The position numbers and the translations under genes are program-made. A stretch of 64,000 bases of DNA from Marsupella aquatica (lineage: Eukaryota > Marchantiophyta): contig OZ316895.1 in the NCBI GenBank assembly GCA_973895155.1, positions 24,800,001 through 24,864,000 on the forward strand, written 5' to 3'. Position 1 is the first letter of the stretch. The number at the start of each line of letters is the position of its first letter. Below are positions 10,186 through 20,303 of this stretch, one piece after another. The notes below the pieces were generated by a model. The model saw only the letters and a list, made by a program, of their open reading frames with translations, did no database searches and was not told where the DNA came from.

Positions 10186-11830
10186 TTAAGGCTCAGTCCC
10201 AGCTTTCTTGGAGCCCTTTACCCTGACCGCACCAAACTCTCGTGGCAAGACCTTGACTGGCAAGAGCTTATGATTTGCGACCAGTCCTGCCAACCAAGTA
10301 GGACATTGTCCTAGCATGTGACGCTCTTGGCGGCATCCCATATATAGTTGAGTTGGTTGTCTATCACCTTGTTTGCGTGTATTCGGACATTCTCTAGCAA
10401 AATGGTCAGGTTGACCACAATTATAGCATGCCGCAAATCTTTGCACATTCGGCCTAGAAAGTCCTGATGGATTCTGAATAATCTGAGGATACATTTTTCT
10501 CGGATTGTTTCTTAATCTTGACTAGAGAGATGCAGGTCGGTTGGATAGGTTTCGTGTTCCAGTCTCACTGATGCCAAAAACACTATCAGCGGCATCCCCT
10601 AGAAAGTACTCTACTTCTCTCTAACACGGTCTGACCTCAACTATATGCCGAACATGACTAGTAGTGAATTTAGGACATGTATTTTTATGGTGTCCAGTTT
10701 AGGGTTTAGGGTTTTAAACCCTAAATAAAACCCTAAACCCTAAATAAAACCCTAAACCCTAAACCCTAAGGCACACCATACAAAGCTATCTTCCGGTACT
10801 ACTTTCTTCTTTGGTTTTATCTATGCTATTATAGCCTTAAGCTGCTTGGTAAGAGCTACAATGTTATCTGGCGTTTTAGCCTCTAGCTTGACTTTCAACT
10901 TCCCCCTCCTTTCGCCCTTTTTTTCCTAGATTTTTCTTCTTCAAAACTAAAAGATGACTCACTCTTGCTACTTCCACTATCCGAGCTTGAGTTATCACTT
11001 CTTGACTTCTTAGAATGTTTTTTTTTCTTATCTTTTTTCTTATGTGGTGATCCTTCCTCCGATGAGGAACTCTCAAACTTGAGTTGTTTCTTCCGGCTTG
11101 TGATATCTGCATTAATGTACAATTGAATATCCTTGATTGCCTCGGCTAAAGTCTCTTGGTTGTCCTTCCTAATTGCAAAACTCATCTTCTGCAGTAAAGC
11201 ATTCACCAACCATTGAAGTTGCATACCTTCAGATGCATTGGTCTTTGTACGTCTTACTAGCTTTTGGAAGCGTTGCAAGAACTTCCTGAAGGATTTGTTC
11301 TCCTTGAACCGAAGTTGTCCCAACTTCAGCACTACTAGCTCTGAGGTTCCAATGGGTCGAAACTCCTTGGCAAATAGTGATTTGAAGGTATGCCAGATGG
11401 CTTGATCTTCCACATCCAGTGCTCTGTACCAAGCCCTCGCCTCACCCTTGAATAGGCCGGGAAGAATCTGCATCTTGATGGCTAATTCTCCATTTGCTAT
11501 AGCGGTTCCCTCGAAGTCATCCAACCATTCGTCTGGATCCTCATCTCCTCTCCCATGAAATGCCTTGTAATGAATGCGCGACCTTTGGCTCAGTGTGGTT
11601 CCTAGCCTCTCTTCTGGCCGTGCCTCTGGTTCCCCCATGTCGGTTGGGGACTCACTTCTCCTTACGGACTCCTCTTCTGGTATTTCTTCTTCAATGCCAC
11701 TTTCAATTTTGGAGCTACTAGCTCTTTCTGCCCCTCTCAGTCGATGTGTGTCATGCCATCCGGCGAGGTGCTGCAGACGAGCTCTCTCCCGTTGAATCGC
11801 TCTTTCCTCCCTCGGTGTAGGTTCAGTCAT
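10186..11830 (-). pseudogene. Ty3/gypsy retrotransposon gag, broken
   Basis: The 5' part (11830-10895) is an open frame of 311 residues with a capsid-like region: YKAFHGRGDEDPDEWLDDFE, then GEARAWYRAL, then a Lys/Ser-rich tail. Near 10905 the frame shifts. Coding continues in another frame with a stop, then a first CCHC zinc knuckle (WCA on one side, GHHKNTC on the other) that is split by a telomere-like insert. A second knuckle, CYNCGQPDHFARECP, is at about 10430-10386. No protease, reverse transcriptase or integrase follows. This is the 5' end of an element whose LTR and primer-binding site lie just upstream. It cannot make a working capsid protein. Confidence 0.85.
10698..10769. repeat. 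telomere-like insert, head-to-head orientation, inside gypsy gag
   Basis: About 72 bp begin with two TTTAGGG units, pass through TTTTAAA, and continue as CCCTAAA units interrupted by two TAAAACCC-type spacers. Flanking gypsy sequence codes for the two halves of a zinc knuckle, so the tract was added after the element landed. Confidence 0.85.
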
Positions 11831-11877
11831 TACCTACGCTGCTTCCTGACTTCATATCTCACGGCTTAAGAAATGCC

Positions 11878-11894
11878 CCCTCCATCTAGCGCCA
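11878..11894 (-). promoter_or_regulatory. gypsy primer-binding site
   Basis: On the minus strand TGGCGCTAGATGGAGGG begins five bases inside the LTR end and precedes gag by about 50 bases. It starts with TGG, as expected for pairing to a tRNA 3' CCA. I did not identify the tRNA. Confidence 0.6.
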
Positions 11895-11898
11895 AAAA

Positions 11899-12290
11899 TG
11901 TGGTGCGCCCCATGGCTCCCTGAACCCAAGAAACCCGCCTACACAAGCCGATTCTCGCAGATTTCGCTCTTGGCGAGGCCGGTTTTGCGGCTTAGCGGCA
12001 TGGGACACTGCTAACTTCCTTCTACTAACATTTTACACACATATACTGGACAGATCCTTCATTGGGTCATGAGATACGTAGTCGACCTCTTCTATGCCTT
12101 CCCTTGTCCTCCTCTCCTGGTCTTCCTTTAGGTATGTTTGGATTCCGCACCAGAATGATCCCCAACTGGCTTGGGTAAGCCGCTAAGACCTCTCTCAGCT
12201 CGACACATCCAACTCTTACTACCTTGCTTACTCCCTTCTTGGTTGATGTGGGCAATCTTCAAACAAGTTAATGCGACACTAACTCAAATA
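11899..12290 (-). mobile_element. gypsy 5' LTR, truncated
   Basis: Reading the minus strand, 12290 to 11899 matches the + strand at about 52000-52394, from GTCGCATTAACTTGTTTGAAG to GCACCACA. Similarity ends near 12290, where the unknown gene block begins, so most of the LTR (2.8 kb in the other copy) is missing. Confidence 0.8.
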
Positions 12291-12769
12291 ACAAAATGAA
12301 GCTACACACCCAAAGACATTCAAATTTTATCATGAGAACAATCACCATACCACACAGCTTCATATTCAGCTATGGAGACTTGCTTCCTTGAATTACCACG
12401 CCTACCTCCGTACCAGCGTCTTGAAGAGCCTTCATGCTCCATCTTGCTAATTGTTATGCAATATCAATAGCTACTCCTTGCATACAACAGCCTAGTTAAT
12501 CAGATTATATAATAAGGACCATGTCATCGGCATCACAGTCTCCTGCACAGGCCTCCTCTTGAATTGGCTCTTCTGCACTACTTTCCACCATTGCTTCGCG
12601 GGCCCTACTAAATTGTTGCTGGAAGGCGTTGGTCGAGGCTCCATTTTTCGTGGGAACACTTAGCTCCGATGCCTCGGCCGACAACTGTAGTTCTTTGGGT
12701 CCTCCCGGTATACCATCATCAGCCGCATTTGACCTCAATGGTAGGAAATCCGCTTCTAGTTCACGATCT

Positions 12770-13240
12770 CTGTCTGTCCTGTGTGAGTCCACGCGTGGGT
12801 CCTCGGAAATGTCACGAAACACAAGAGTTTCATTCAGCTCCACGGTGCATTCCGGTTGCACAGTTGTGACTTGTGCGTATTCTGCAGAACATTGCAGAGT
12901 TGCTTCCGGCGCCTTATTAAATTGGGCCTCGGTGGAGGCTCCTACCGTCTAGTGTGCATCCGTCCTGTGTGAGGCCACGCGCGGGTCCTTGGAACTGTCA
13001 TGAAACACATCAGTTCCATTCAGCTCCAGGGTGCATTTCGGTTGCACAACTGTGTCTTATGCATTTTTTGCAGAACATTGCAGAGTTTCTTCCGGCTTCT
13101 TATTAAATTGGGCCTCGGCGGAGGCTCTGGCCGTCCAGTGTGCAACTCTGGTCGAATGAAGACCCACGCGCGGGCCCTCAGCACTGACATGGAACACGGC
13201 AGTTTCATTCAGCACCAACTTGCATTCCGCAAGCACATGT
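12770..13240 (-). repeat. 186-189-bp in-frame tandem repeat, about 2.5 units
   Basis: The word CCACGCGxGGG recurs with its A at 12791, 12977 and 13166, giving periods of 186 and 189 bp (62-63 codons). Encoded units contain L-NxT-VF, DPRV, HRTD, a TEAQFNK block and an LQCSA block. Confidence 0.85.
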
Positions 13241-14315
13241 CCGACCTTTGCGAGGTTGCATTGCGAATCCACAATCTTTCTTTGTTGCTGCTCCAATTTG
13301 AAAGCAAACACTCCACTGCAATCTTGAATTTGTTTTATTTGATTGTAGACAACTTGCATGCAGTCTGGTATCCTGCTGCCCATTGACGGCAAACTGGTCG
13401 CCTGATCGTAGTGAATGGTTTGCGTGGTATGCCCAGATCTTTACCCACACAAACGTCCATCTGAATGCTCCTTGTCATTGGACGACCCGGTCTCCACATG
13501 CTTGCACACATCTCCCTCCGTGACGCTCTGGCCCCGCATCTCTGCTTCACTAGCACTCTGCCTACTGCGCGTCTCACTTTCGTCTGCACTCCTGGGTTTT
13601 TGAAGTAGATCCCTCATGGAATACCCACTATGAAGGAGCAATTGCGTTACAGCCGTGCCATAGTAATAGGGATAACGTTTCATTCTCGGAAGCTTATCAT
13701 CTGACAAATGCTTCCTCAACGCCACTATCTCACCCTTCAAGCAATCCCACAAAAAATGAGCGGAGTCTGGCTTCAAAGTTGGACATTCAACATCTTGGGC
13801 CCGAACGAGGGCCCGAACCTCTTCCGGGATTGTACTCCACCAGGAAGCCCAGTACACCCACATGTCCTTCTCTGTTACCTGGGTGGGCTTTGTTTTCCCA
13901 AGAAGTAGCTTGTTTACAACCTTCACAGGCTCTTGCCAACGCCTGAACACATCCGATAGGGTATCCAAAATCCAAGGGTTTGTGTGGTTCTGAGGCACAA
14001 TAAACATGGCATCCAGTTGCTCGGACGCCCATGAATTTTGAAAATGTCCAAATTGCCCATTGAGCTTATGGAATGCAGCTCGCACTATTTCTTTGTCAAA
14101 TTTCAGCAATGCACCCCGGAACATGCAGTTGTCGGTGTCTGGGTCAAATGCTTGGACAAATTTGGTAACTCCAACAATCGCCACCCGCGGCCATTCCAAC
14201 TGAAATGCCTCGACCAGATTTCCTGCCACCAACAAATCGTGCGTTCCAGGCTCACATTGCAGGCTGGAACGTATTTTCCTTGGAGTCATCGATTTCCATA
14301 TGGTGCGGGTGACCC

Positions 14316-14401
14316 CTGCAAAAAGATTGTCAGTTCCTTCAAAGATAGCTCCAATCCAGTGTACATAACTCATAAAGTACAAACACAGGCGGCTTACTCA
14401 C
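14316..14401 (-). other. predicted 86-nt intron of the unknown gene
   Basis: On the minus strand the donor is GACG/GTGAGTAAG and the acceptor is TCTTTTTGCAG/GGG. Joining restores the frame from SD to GVTR. Retaining the intron also leaves an open frame upstream, so splicing is inferred from site quality and phase. Confidence 0.6.
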
Positions 14402-14453
14402 CGTCACTGATATCCTCATCCTCTTGCGCGAGCTTGACATTTGATCCTGGCAT

Positions 14454-17110
14454 CAAGGTAGTCATCCCTCCACGATGATGGTCGACTCCTTGCATGACAA
14501 TGTTGATGGTCCCTTGACACGCCCCTCCTCAATCCACAACGTTCATCATCTGCACAGGGTGTTGAATCGATCCCCTCACGGCACCCCAACCCTAAAGTAC
14601 CCCAAACATCCAAGCCGAAATACCCCCGGTATCGACTCCTGGCTGTGGCAAATCTCAACACCAAAATACCCCAATCATCAAAGGACTTGAGGAGAGAAAA
14701 ATATGTCGAGAGGACAGTAAAATTTTTGAGGGTGAGAAAAAAATGTCGTGGTGAGATAAAGATATCAAGGTAAGAAAAAGATGGCGAGAAGAGAAAAAGA
14801 TGTGGAGGGTGGAGGCACAGATGGTGAGCCAAGGTGTATTGGGCATGCAATTAGAAGGGTGGGGAGGAGGGGATTTACGGGTTTTGTGGTGGATCACACT
14901 GTTTGGAAAAAGGCAGTTGGATTTTGACAAATGGTCATCAATCATTCTTGCTCTTTTATTGTGAAGAGTGTTGTCATTGCGCATATCTTGTTCAAATTGC
15001 ACATAACTTTATGTAATCAAATGATGCAATACAAGTTAACACAAAGTACGGAACAAAAGACTCAGATGGGTATTTAGAGTAGGGGCAAGAGTTGGGCAAG
15101 AGCTGTTCAGTGTCAAAGTTACGAAAGATGGAACAAATGTGGGGGAAAGAAAGAATGTACAAGGGCACAACATTCCCATGAGGATACCTACAGAGAATTT
15201 TCCTGGCTATGGCAATCCACCTTTGAATTTCAGTAACTGGAATTCATTCCAGGGTGCAACACCATATGTACCTGATACCCCATCAGCAAATCCACAGGCT
15301 TCCTATGGATTTAGATCTATGCTTGCAGAAATTGACCGTGACCTAGCACAAAATCCGTAGTCCCTTTGGCTGAACCTACAGCACAATTTGTAATTGCCTC
15401 TTGAGATTGAGGATGTGCAATTGAGAATGAGTTCCCATTTTATTTGCGTACTCAATTATTAGACGTTGATGTCCATATGAATTTTACTATCCAATTGCAA
15501 TTGTCTAATTTGAGTTTGTACATCATTGTAATTGCATCTTTTTTTACTCAGTCATGAATTCAGTTGGTATAAATTTTTACAAAATTCCAGTTGTGATCAT
15601 GAGCAATGGCAAGGGAAAGATGCACCATTGTATCACCCGCGCTAGTACTGACAAGTCGCTTTGGTAATACCCCCAGTACTGTGTATGTTTTTGAGGGCAT
15701 TTAATGAGTATAGGCAGGTCACATCAGCCGAGACAAGTTCGCGTGTGTACATTCAGAGCACCTTCAGAAGGCATGAGTCTGGCATTGGAATTGCCTCGGT
15801 CCTTTTTGTGCATTCATTGGCACAACTTTCAACCTGCCTACCATGAAGTTTATCGTTTATGGGTTGTGGCAGATTGACCCTAGAAATGCCTCGGGAGCTA
15901 AGTCCTCTCTCTCATTCTTCCAACGCGTCTTTCTTTGTTGCGCAGTCATCAGGCTATCTTTTCCATCGAGCTTTGTTGTGCACAATTTTGCATTTGCGGG
16001 GCTGGGCAATCAGAAGCAACTTTTCAATTGGCACAATGCCTTCGAAGCAAGTGACAATGGCTGAAAAGGTCCTCACCATGGCTCCAACTGGACAGGCAAC
16101 CCATGAGCAGTAGCAAGAGGACCCCTCCTCAGCTGATGCGTACATCATGCCGATTCTGGCTGATGCTCCAGAGGAGCCTTTTCCTGATGAGGACCCGGTT
16201 GTAATTGATAATGAGCGAAGGAGTGGATAGGATCATGCGAATGATCCAACACCCAGAAGAGGAAGAGGCTGCAGCAGCACGGAAGACGAGGAGGGAAGCT
16301 CGACTGAAGAAACTTGAGAAGCGCCAGGAGAGGCGAGCAAAAAAGGCCAGGAAAAAGGAGATTGAGCATGACTCCGAGGGCAGTGATGGGGATGGTAGTT
16401 TAATTGATGGAGTTCGCTGGCAGTATCCCTCACCTTAAGAGCTTCGAAGGGCAATCTCCACTACAACGATTCTTATTTAGGCTTTGAATTAGCAATGCAG
16501 CTTCAAAGGGCAAGAGAAAGTTGTAGTTGCACATCAACTTCGCCATTGAGGCTCCAATTTAGATTTAGATAGTGCCATGGTATAGACATAGGCAGTCACA
16601 ATAGGTGACTTAAACATTTTGCACTTCAACGATGGGGTTTTCTACCTACGTGATGAATTCTGCATTTGCGAGAGCATTTTCACAAACTCTGCTCCACTTT
16701 TGTACATTTTGAGACAGATGAATGACAACACACACTTTTTTTGTATGTAATGAGTAGCTTTTGTCTTCACGTTTTGGCCAAAGTGCCCCTCTCAAAATTG
16801 GATGCAAATAGATTTTCCGGTTGCATTTGCAAAACAGATTTGATGCCATCAAATCACATTTTATTACAGACAAAGCATACTGTGAAAATGAAAAAACTAG
16901 GTATCACAAGTCTTGATTTCCCACATAGTCGAAACGGTGACCCTGTCCTTTTAGGGACCAAAGGTGTGCTACCAGGTCATTTCTCAACAAAAAATGAGTT
17001 TCAGAATCTTCAATGGCTCGTGTAGCAGCTAAGTACTCTGCCCAATCCTGCCTACCAAGGTCTTTTCCAGCTTGAGCTCTAGCTCTGTTTGAGAAGTCCC
17101 AATCGGCAGG
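14454..17110. other. region next to the Harbinger transposase, no firm gene
   Basis: Two small + frames look faintly coding: 15139-15360 (no recognisable domain) and 16205-16438, a Lys/Arg/Glu-rich helix ending in an acidic tail. Harbinger elements usually carry a second Myb-like gene, and these could be its remains, but no SANT/Myb motif is visible. The rest shows nothing. Confidence 0.35.
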
Positions 17111-18280
17111 CTATCTATCACCTCTCTCATCCTCCACAATCATGTTATGTAAAATGACACAAGCCAGAAGGATGTCCTTGATTTCATGTTGATAGTGCAT
17201 TCGAACTGGGTTCTTCACAATTGCAAATCGTTGATGCAAAACACCAAAAGCCCTCTCGACATCCTTCCGGGCCCCCTCTTGGCACTTAGCAAACCACTTT
17301 CTGGCATTTCCTTGTGGCAATTGAATAGTTTTAATGAAGATGGACCAGTCTGGATAAATGCCATCACAGAGCAAATAATACCGACCATAGTGGCGATCAT
17401 TCACAGTAAAACCAACCTCATTAGCTTCACTTCTCAAGAAATTGTTGACCAGAGGGGGACGATCCAGCACATTCAAGTCGTTATTTCCACCAGGCAAGCC
17501 AAAGTAGGCGTGCCAAATCCAGAGGGATTGATCTGCTATGGCCTCCTGAACAATGGATTTCTCTCCGTCCTTGTTGGTGAAGAGCCCTTGCCAAGCCACG
17601 GGACAATTCTTCCACTCGTAGTGCATACAATCCAGAGATGCAAACATGCCAGGGAAACCACGTTGTTCATTGATTTGTAATTGATTGATGATGTCCTCCT
17701 TGGTGGGCTGTCTGAGGTACTCCTCCTCATAGTGCTCTCTGCCAGCAAAACAAAATTGCTTCAAGCATTTCATGGCAGTGCTATCTCCAATCCGCACATA
17801 TTCATCAAGGGCATCAGCAGAGACACCTAATGATAGCATCCTTAAGGCAGCAGCCAATTTTTGGATTGAAGATAATCCAAGAATTCCCGCAAGATCTCGT
17901 TTTTGGATGAAATACGGATCGACCTTGCACACAACATCATGAATTCTCCAAAAGAGTGGTCTTCTCATTCTATACCTTCTTCTGAAATGTCTGTCAGTGT
18001 AGACTGGAGAGTCAGCGAAATAATCCTTCCAAATTCGCTCATGGCCTTGTGCTCTGTCTTGATCAATGTTCCTTCCCTTTCCTGGCCTTGATCCACCTCG
18101 CTTCCTGGGGCCCTGTTCGTAGTCGTTAATGACGGACCCTGCCACCACAACAGTCTCCCACCATGTTTGCTCCTCATCGTCCCATTCTTGATAAGCTTGC
18201 TCGATCTGCCTCTTCAATTTTGCTCTCCATTTGATGAAGTCGCTCAGATGCCATGCTTCCAAGCTTCCAAGTCTGTTCAA
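17111..18280 (-). CDS. PIF/Harbinger-type transposase
   Basis: The open frame of 389 residues carries the plant Harbinger DDE nuclease. The triad is visible: D217 in SLDCMHY, D306 in LLCDGIYPDW and E342 in KDVERAFGVLHQRF. Other hallmarks are FTNKDGEKS, FGLPGGNNDLNVLDRPP and a C-terminal ILLACVILHNMIVED. The catalytic core shows no break. The 5' end is doubtful: the frame runs back to 18280 without an ATG until about residue 104, and a coil-like coding stretch (MASERLHQ) lies in another frame at about 18260-18190, so an upstream exon or a frameshift is likely. The protein would cut and paste its element at short TA-rich targets together with a Myb-like partner that I do not see intact. A core this well preserved suggests recent activity. 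Confidence 0.85.
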   Translation of the reverse strand: MNRLGSLEAWHLSDFIKWRAKLKRQIEQAYQEWDDEEQTWWETVVVAGSVINDYEQGPRKRGGSRPGKGRNIDQDRAQGHERIWKDYFADSPVYTDRHFRRRYRMRRPLFWRIHDVVCKVDPYFIQKRDLAGILGLSSIQKLAAALRMLSLGVSADALDEYVRIGDSTAMKCLKQFCFAGREHYEEEYLRQPTKEDIINQLQINEQRGFPGMFASLDCMHYEWKNCPVAWQGLFTNKDGEKSIVQEAIADQSLWIWHAYFGLPGGNNDLNVLDRPPLVNNFLRSEANEVGFTVNDRHYGRYYLLCDGIYPDWSIFIKTIQLPQGNARKWFAKCQEGARKDVERAFGVLHQRFAIVKNPVRMHYQHEIKDILLACVILHNMIVEDERGDR

Positions 18281-18622
18281 TTTGCTTTCGAATCACTCAA
18301 AACAATATTTTGCAATGCATCGACGCTCACCTCAATTCTTTCATTGCGCCTTGCAAATGTAGCGCCCATTCGCTTGACAATCCATGGTGTTCGATTTGAA
18401 TTGCAGAGCTTCAAATGCTCCTAGACACCTTCGCGCGTCCGAAGCAATTCTAGCCAGCAGATGGTGGGACTGTAGTTGTCTGGACCGGACCATAGTCGCT
18501 CCGTTTGCCGCGGTAGAATAACGGGACCGGTGGGGTACCTTACTGGCGGGTACACACCAATTGGGCCCCGCACGCCACTAAAGTCGCCAAAAAGCCCTTA
18601 TACCGTGTCCAGGACACCGAGT

Positions 18623-18640
18623 CCGGTGGGGATGCTCTTA
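18623..18640. repeat. possible Harbinger terminal end with TTA
   Basis: GGTGGGGATGCTC followed by TTA lies about 345 bp upstream of the transposase start, in reverse complement GAGCATCCCCACC. The form resembles plant Harbinger termini, which use three-base TTA/TAA target duplications. I could not find a convincing partner end, so this is tentative. Confidence 0.3.
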
Positions 18641-19229
18641 GTACATCATCAACCTCTTGTGCAGACTTTTCAGCATAGCAAGGAAGAGTGAAGGCCTTCT
18701 CTAGAGTCACCACTAAAGATTCCTACATTTCCTTCCCAAGATGAAATCTCTCAGAAAATCAAGCCACCCTCCTATCAGTGAAGCAATCACCAGCATCAGA
18801 TTAAGAAGGCTTGCCCGAAAATTATAGAAATAAATTAAAAACACCAAAATGGGAGTCCCACATCAAGAGAGGCCAAGTACTACACTCCAGGTCAAATCCA
18901 TCCCTGTCGTTTGAAGGTCCGGCGGCACTTCCACCAACAAATGAAAACTCATAATCTGACCCGACCTCTTGGTTATCTTCCTTCTTCTGGTCGGGGATCA
19001 TTTTTGAATTTCTCGAGTGCCTCTCCAGAACGCTAATCAAACTTTTTTGGGCACAACTATGCAGGATATCCCCATCCTCTAGACTGACATAAGCGGACTA
19101 TATGTTAGCAAAGCACTTGTGGGTGGAAGAATTGGGGTGATGCAACTAAAAAGTTTGCTCGCACGAGGAATTTTTTTATTGTTTCCTCACGCGCTACAAT
19201 GACCATAGTGAAGGCAGAATGATGTTGGC
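18641..19229. other. no firm gene
   Basis: A 72-residue minus-strand frame at 18822-19040, with an acidic Asp/Glu-rich and Gly/Ser-rich stretch, is the only item with any coding look. Nothing identifies it. Confidence 0.3.
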
Positions 19230-20303
19230 GAGCCTGAAGGTTGCTAGGTCAGTTCAGTGGTGTCTTTCCACCAGACTTCTTCAACAGCATTCTCACCCAA
19301 GCAAATTCAAACCAAAAGGAAGAGAGAGCAGATTAATCTCTCTCAAGTCCTTCTAGAGATGAATCTATTTTCTTGAAGTCGGTATCGGCCCAGCAGAAGT
19401 AACAGAACATGCTAATCCACTACTCCTTTGCAGAACTATGCTCTCTTCTGCGTTCACGTGGCACTGTCTATGAGCTTTCGGAATTCAATCATACCACCAA
19501 CGTAGCTAAGTTTCGACTGCATATACGGTCCACGTTCCTGTCTTGTCCGATAGTCCTTGAGGATAGCAGTGTACAGAGCATCATTCCCATTCTCGCCTAA
19601 TTTGAGAACTTAAACCCGGAGTAGTTAAAAAGCATTTGAGCACGTTTCACGACCTTATCTACGAATCTGCGAAGCTCAGACAGTTGAGTTGCAAATGGAT
19701 ATGGTTTTTGGTTGAATTCAGACTGTCAACTCGCTTTGAAGCAGAAGAACACGGCCCCCTTACTAGATTAGAAATGTCTAACCTTCAACCTACATCATTA
19801 AGCTCTATAGAATCTGGAATCTGGGAGCGAAAGGCCTCCTCTGCAAGTCAATGAACTCTGGAACTGATTGCTTAAAGTTCTATCCTGGTGGAGGTTGCCA
19901 TCGGCGAATTTTATCTTTATGCCCTTCATTTTACCGTCTCCTGGCAGCAAAGCGAGTTCCCTTCCTCTGCCATGTTCACGGCAAGGCAGCTACTGTATGC
20001 AAACCCTTCTTCTAGTCTAAAGACAAAATTTGCCGAAGATATCAAAAGAACTTTCTACAGATCAAGCCAAGAGCTTTCTTTCACGCATCTATGATTTCAA
20101 CTTCAAAACTAAACTCGCGAAACATTTCTCTTACATGAAATTTTCTTTCAGCCAGAAGAGGCTAGTTACAACCCCAAAGTTGCAGAATCTCAAAATCAAT
20201 GTTACAGGATTGCAGCAACGAAAACCTGATTGTATCTGCGCTGCCAGTGAGTACTGCTTTAGAATCACTTTCCAGCCAGCCCAACACAGCTTTCAATCTG
20301 GGT
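19230..20303 (-). repeat. downstream flank of PPR copy B
   Basis: On the minus strand this follows the copy B stop. It matches the copy C downstream flank (43257-44170), including GCATACAGTAGCTGCCTTGC and the GCAAATTCAA/TTGCTTGGG words. The distal half also matches 63420-64000 in the same orientation. No protein is supported. Confidence 0.75.

Larger units (their letters stand above)
12505..14453 (-). pseudogene. unknown two-exon gene with three in-frame stops
   Basis: I do not recognise this protein. A short first exon (14453-14402, starting MPGSNVKLAQEDEDISD) joins in phase to exon 2 at 14315 across an 86-nt intron with donor GTGAGT and acceptor TTTTTGCAG. Exon 2 stays in one frame down to 12505, about 620 residues in all, without a frameshift. 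Three stops interrupt it: TAA at 13443-13441, TAA at 13059-13057 and TAG at 12951-12949. The last two lie in tandem repeats whose sister copies carry CAA and TGG, so both are C-to-T or G-to-A changes. The N-terminal 330 residues have features such as WKSMTPRKI and PYYYGTAVTQLLL; the rest is tandem repeats and an acidic tail ending DADDMVLII. It may be a transposon-borne gene or a single gene ending at the first stop. Confidence 0.6.

Noticed and set aside
14560-14620. Possible left terminal repeat of the Harbinger element (GATCCCCTCACGGCACCCC)
   Set aside because: It shares only short C-rich words with the proposed right end and has no matching three-base target duplication.
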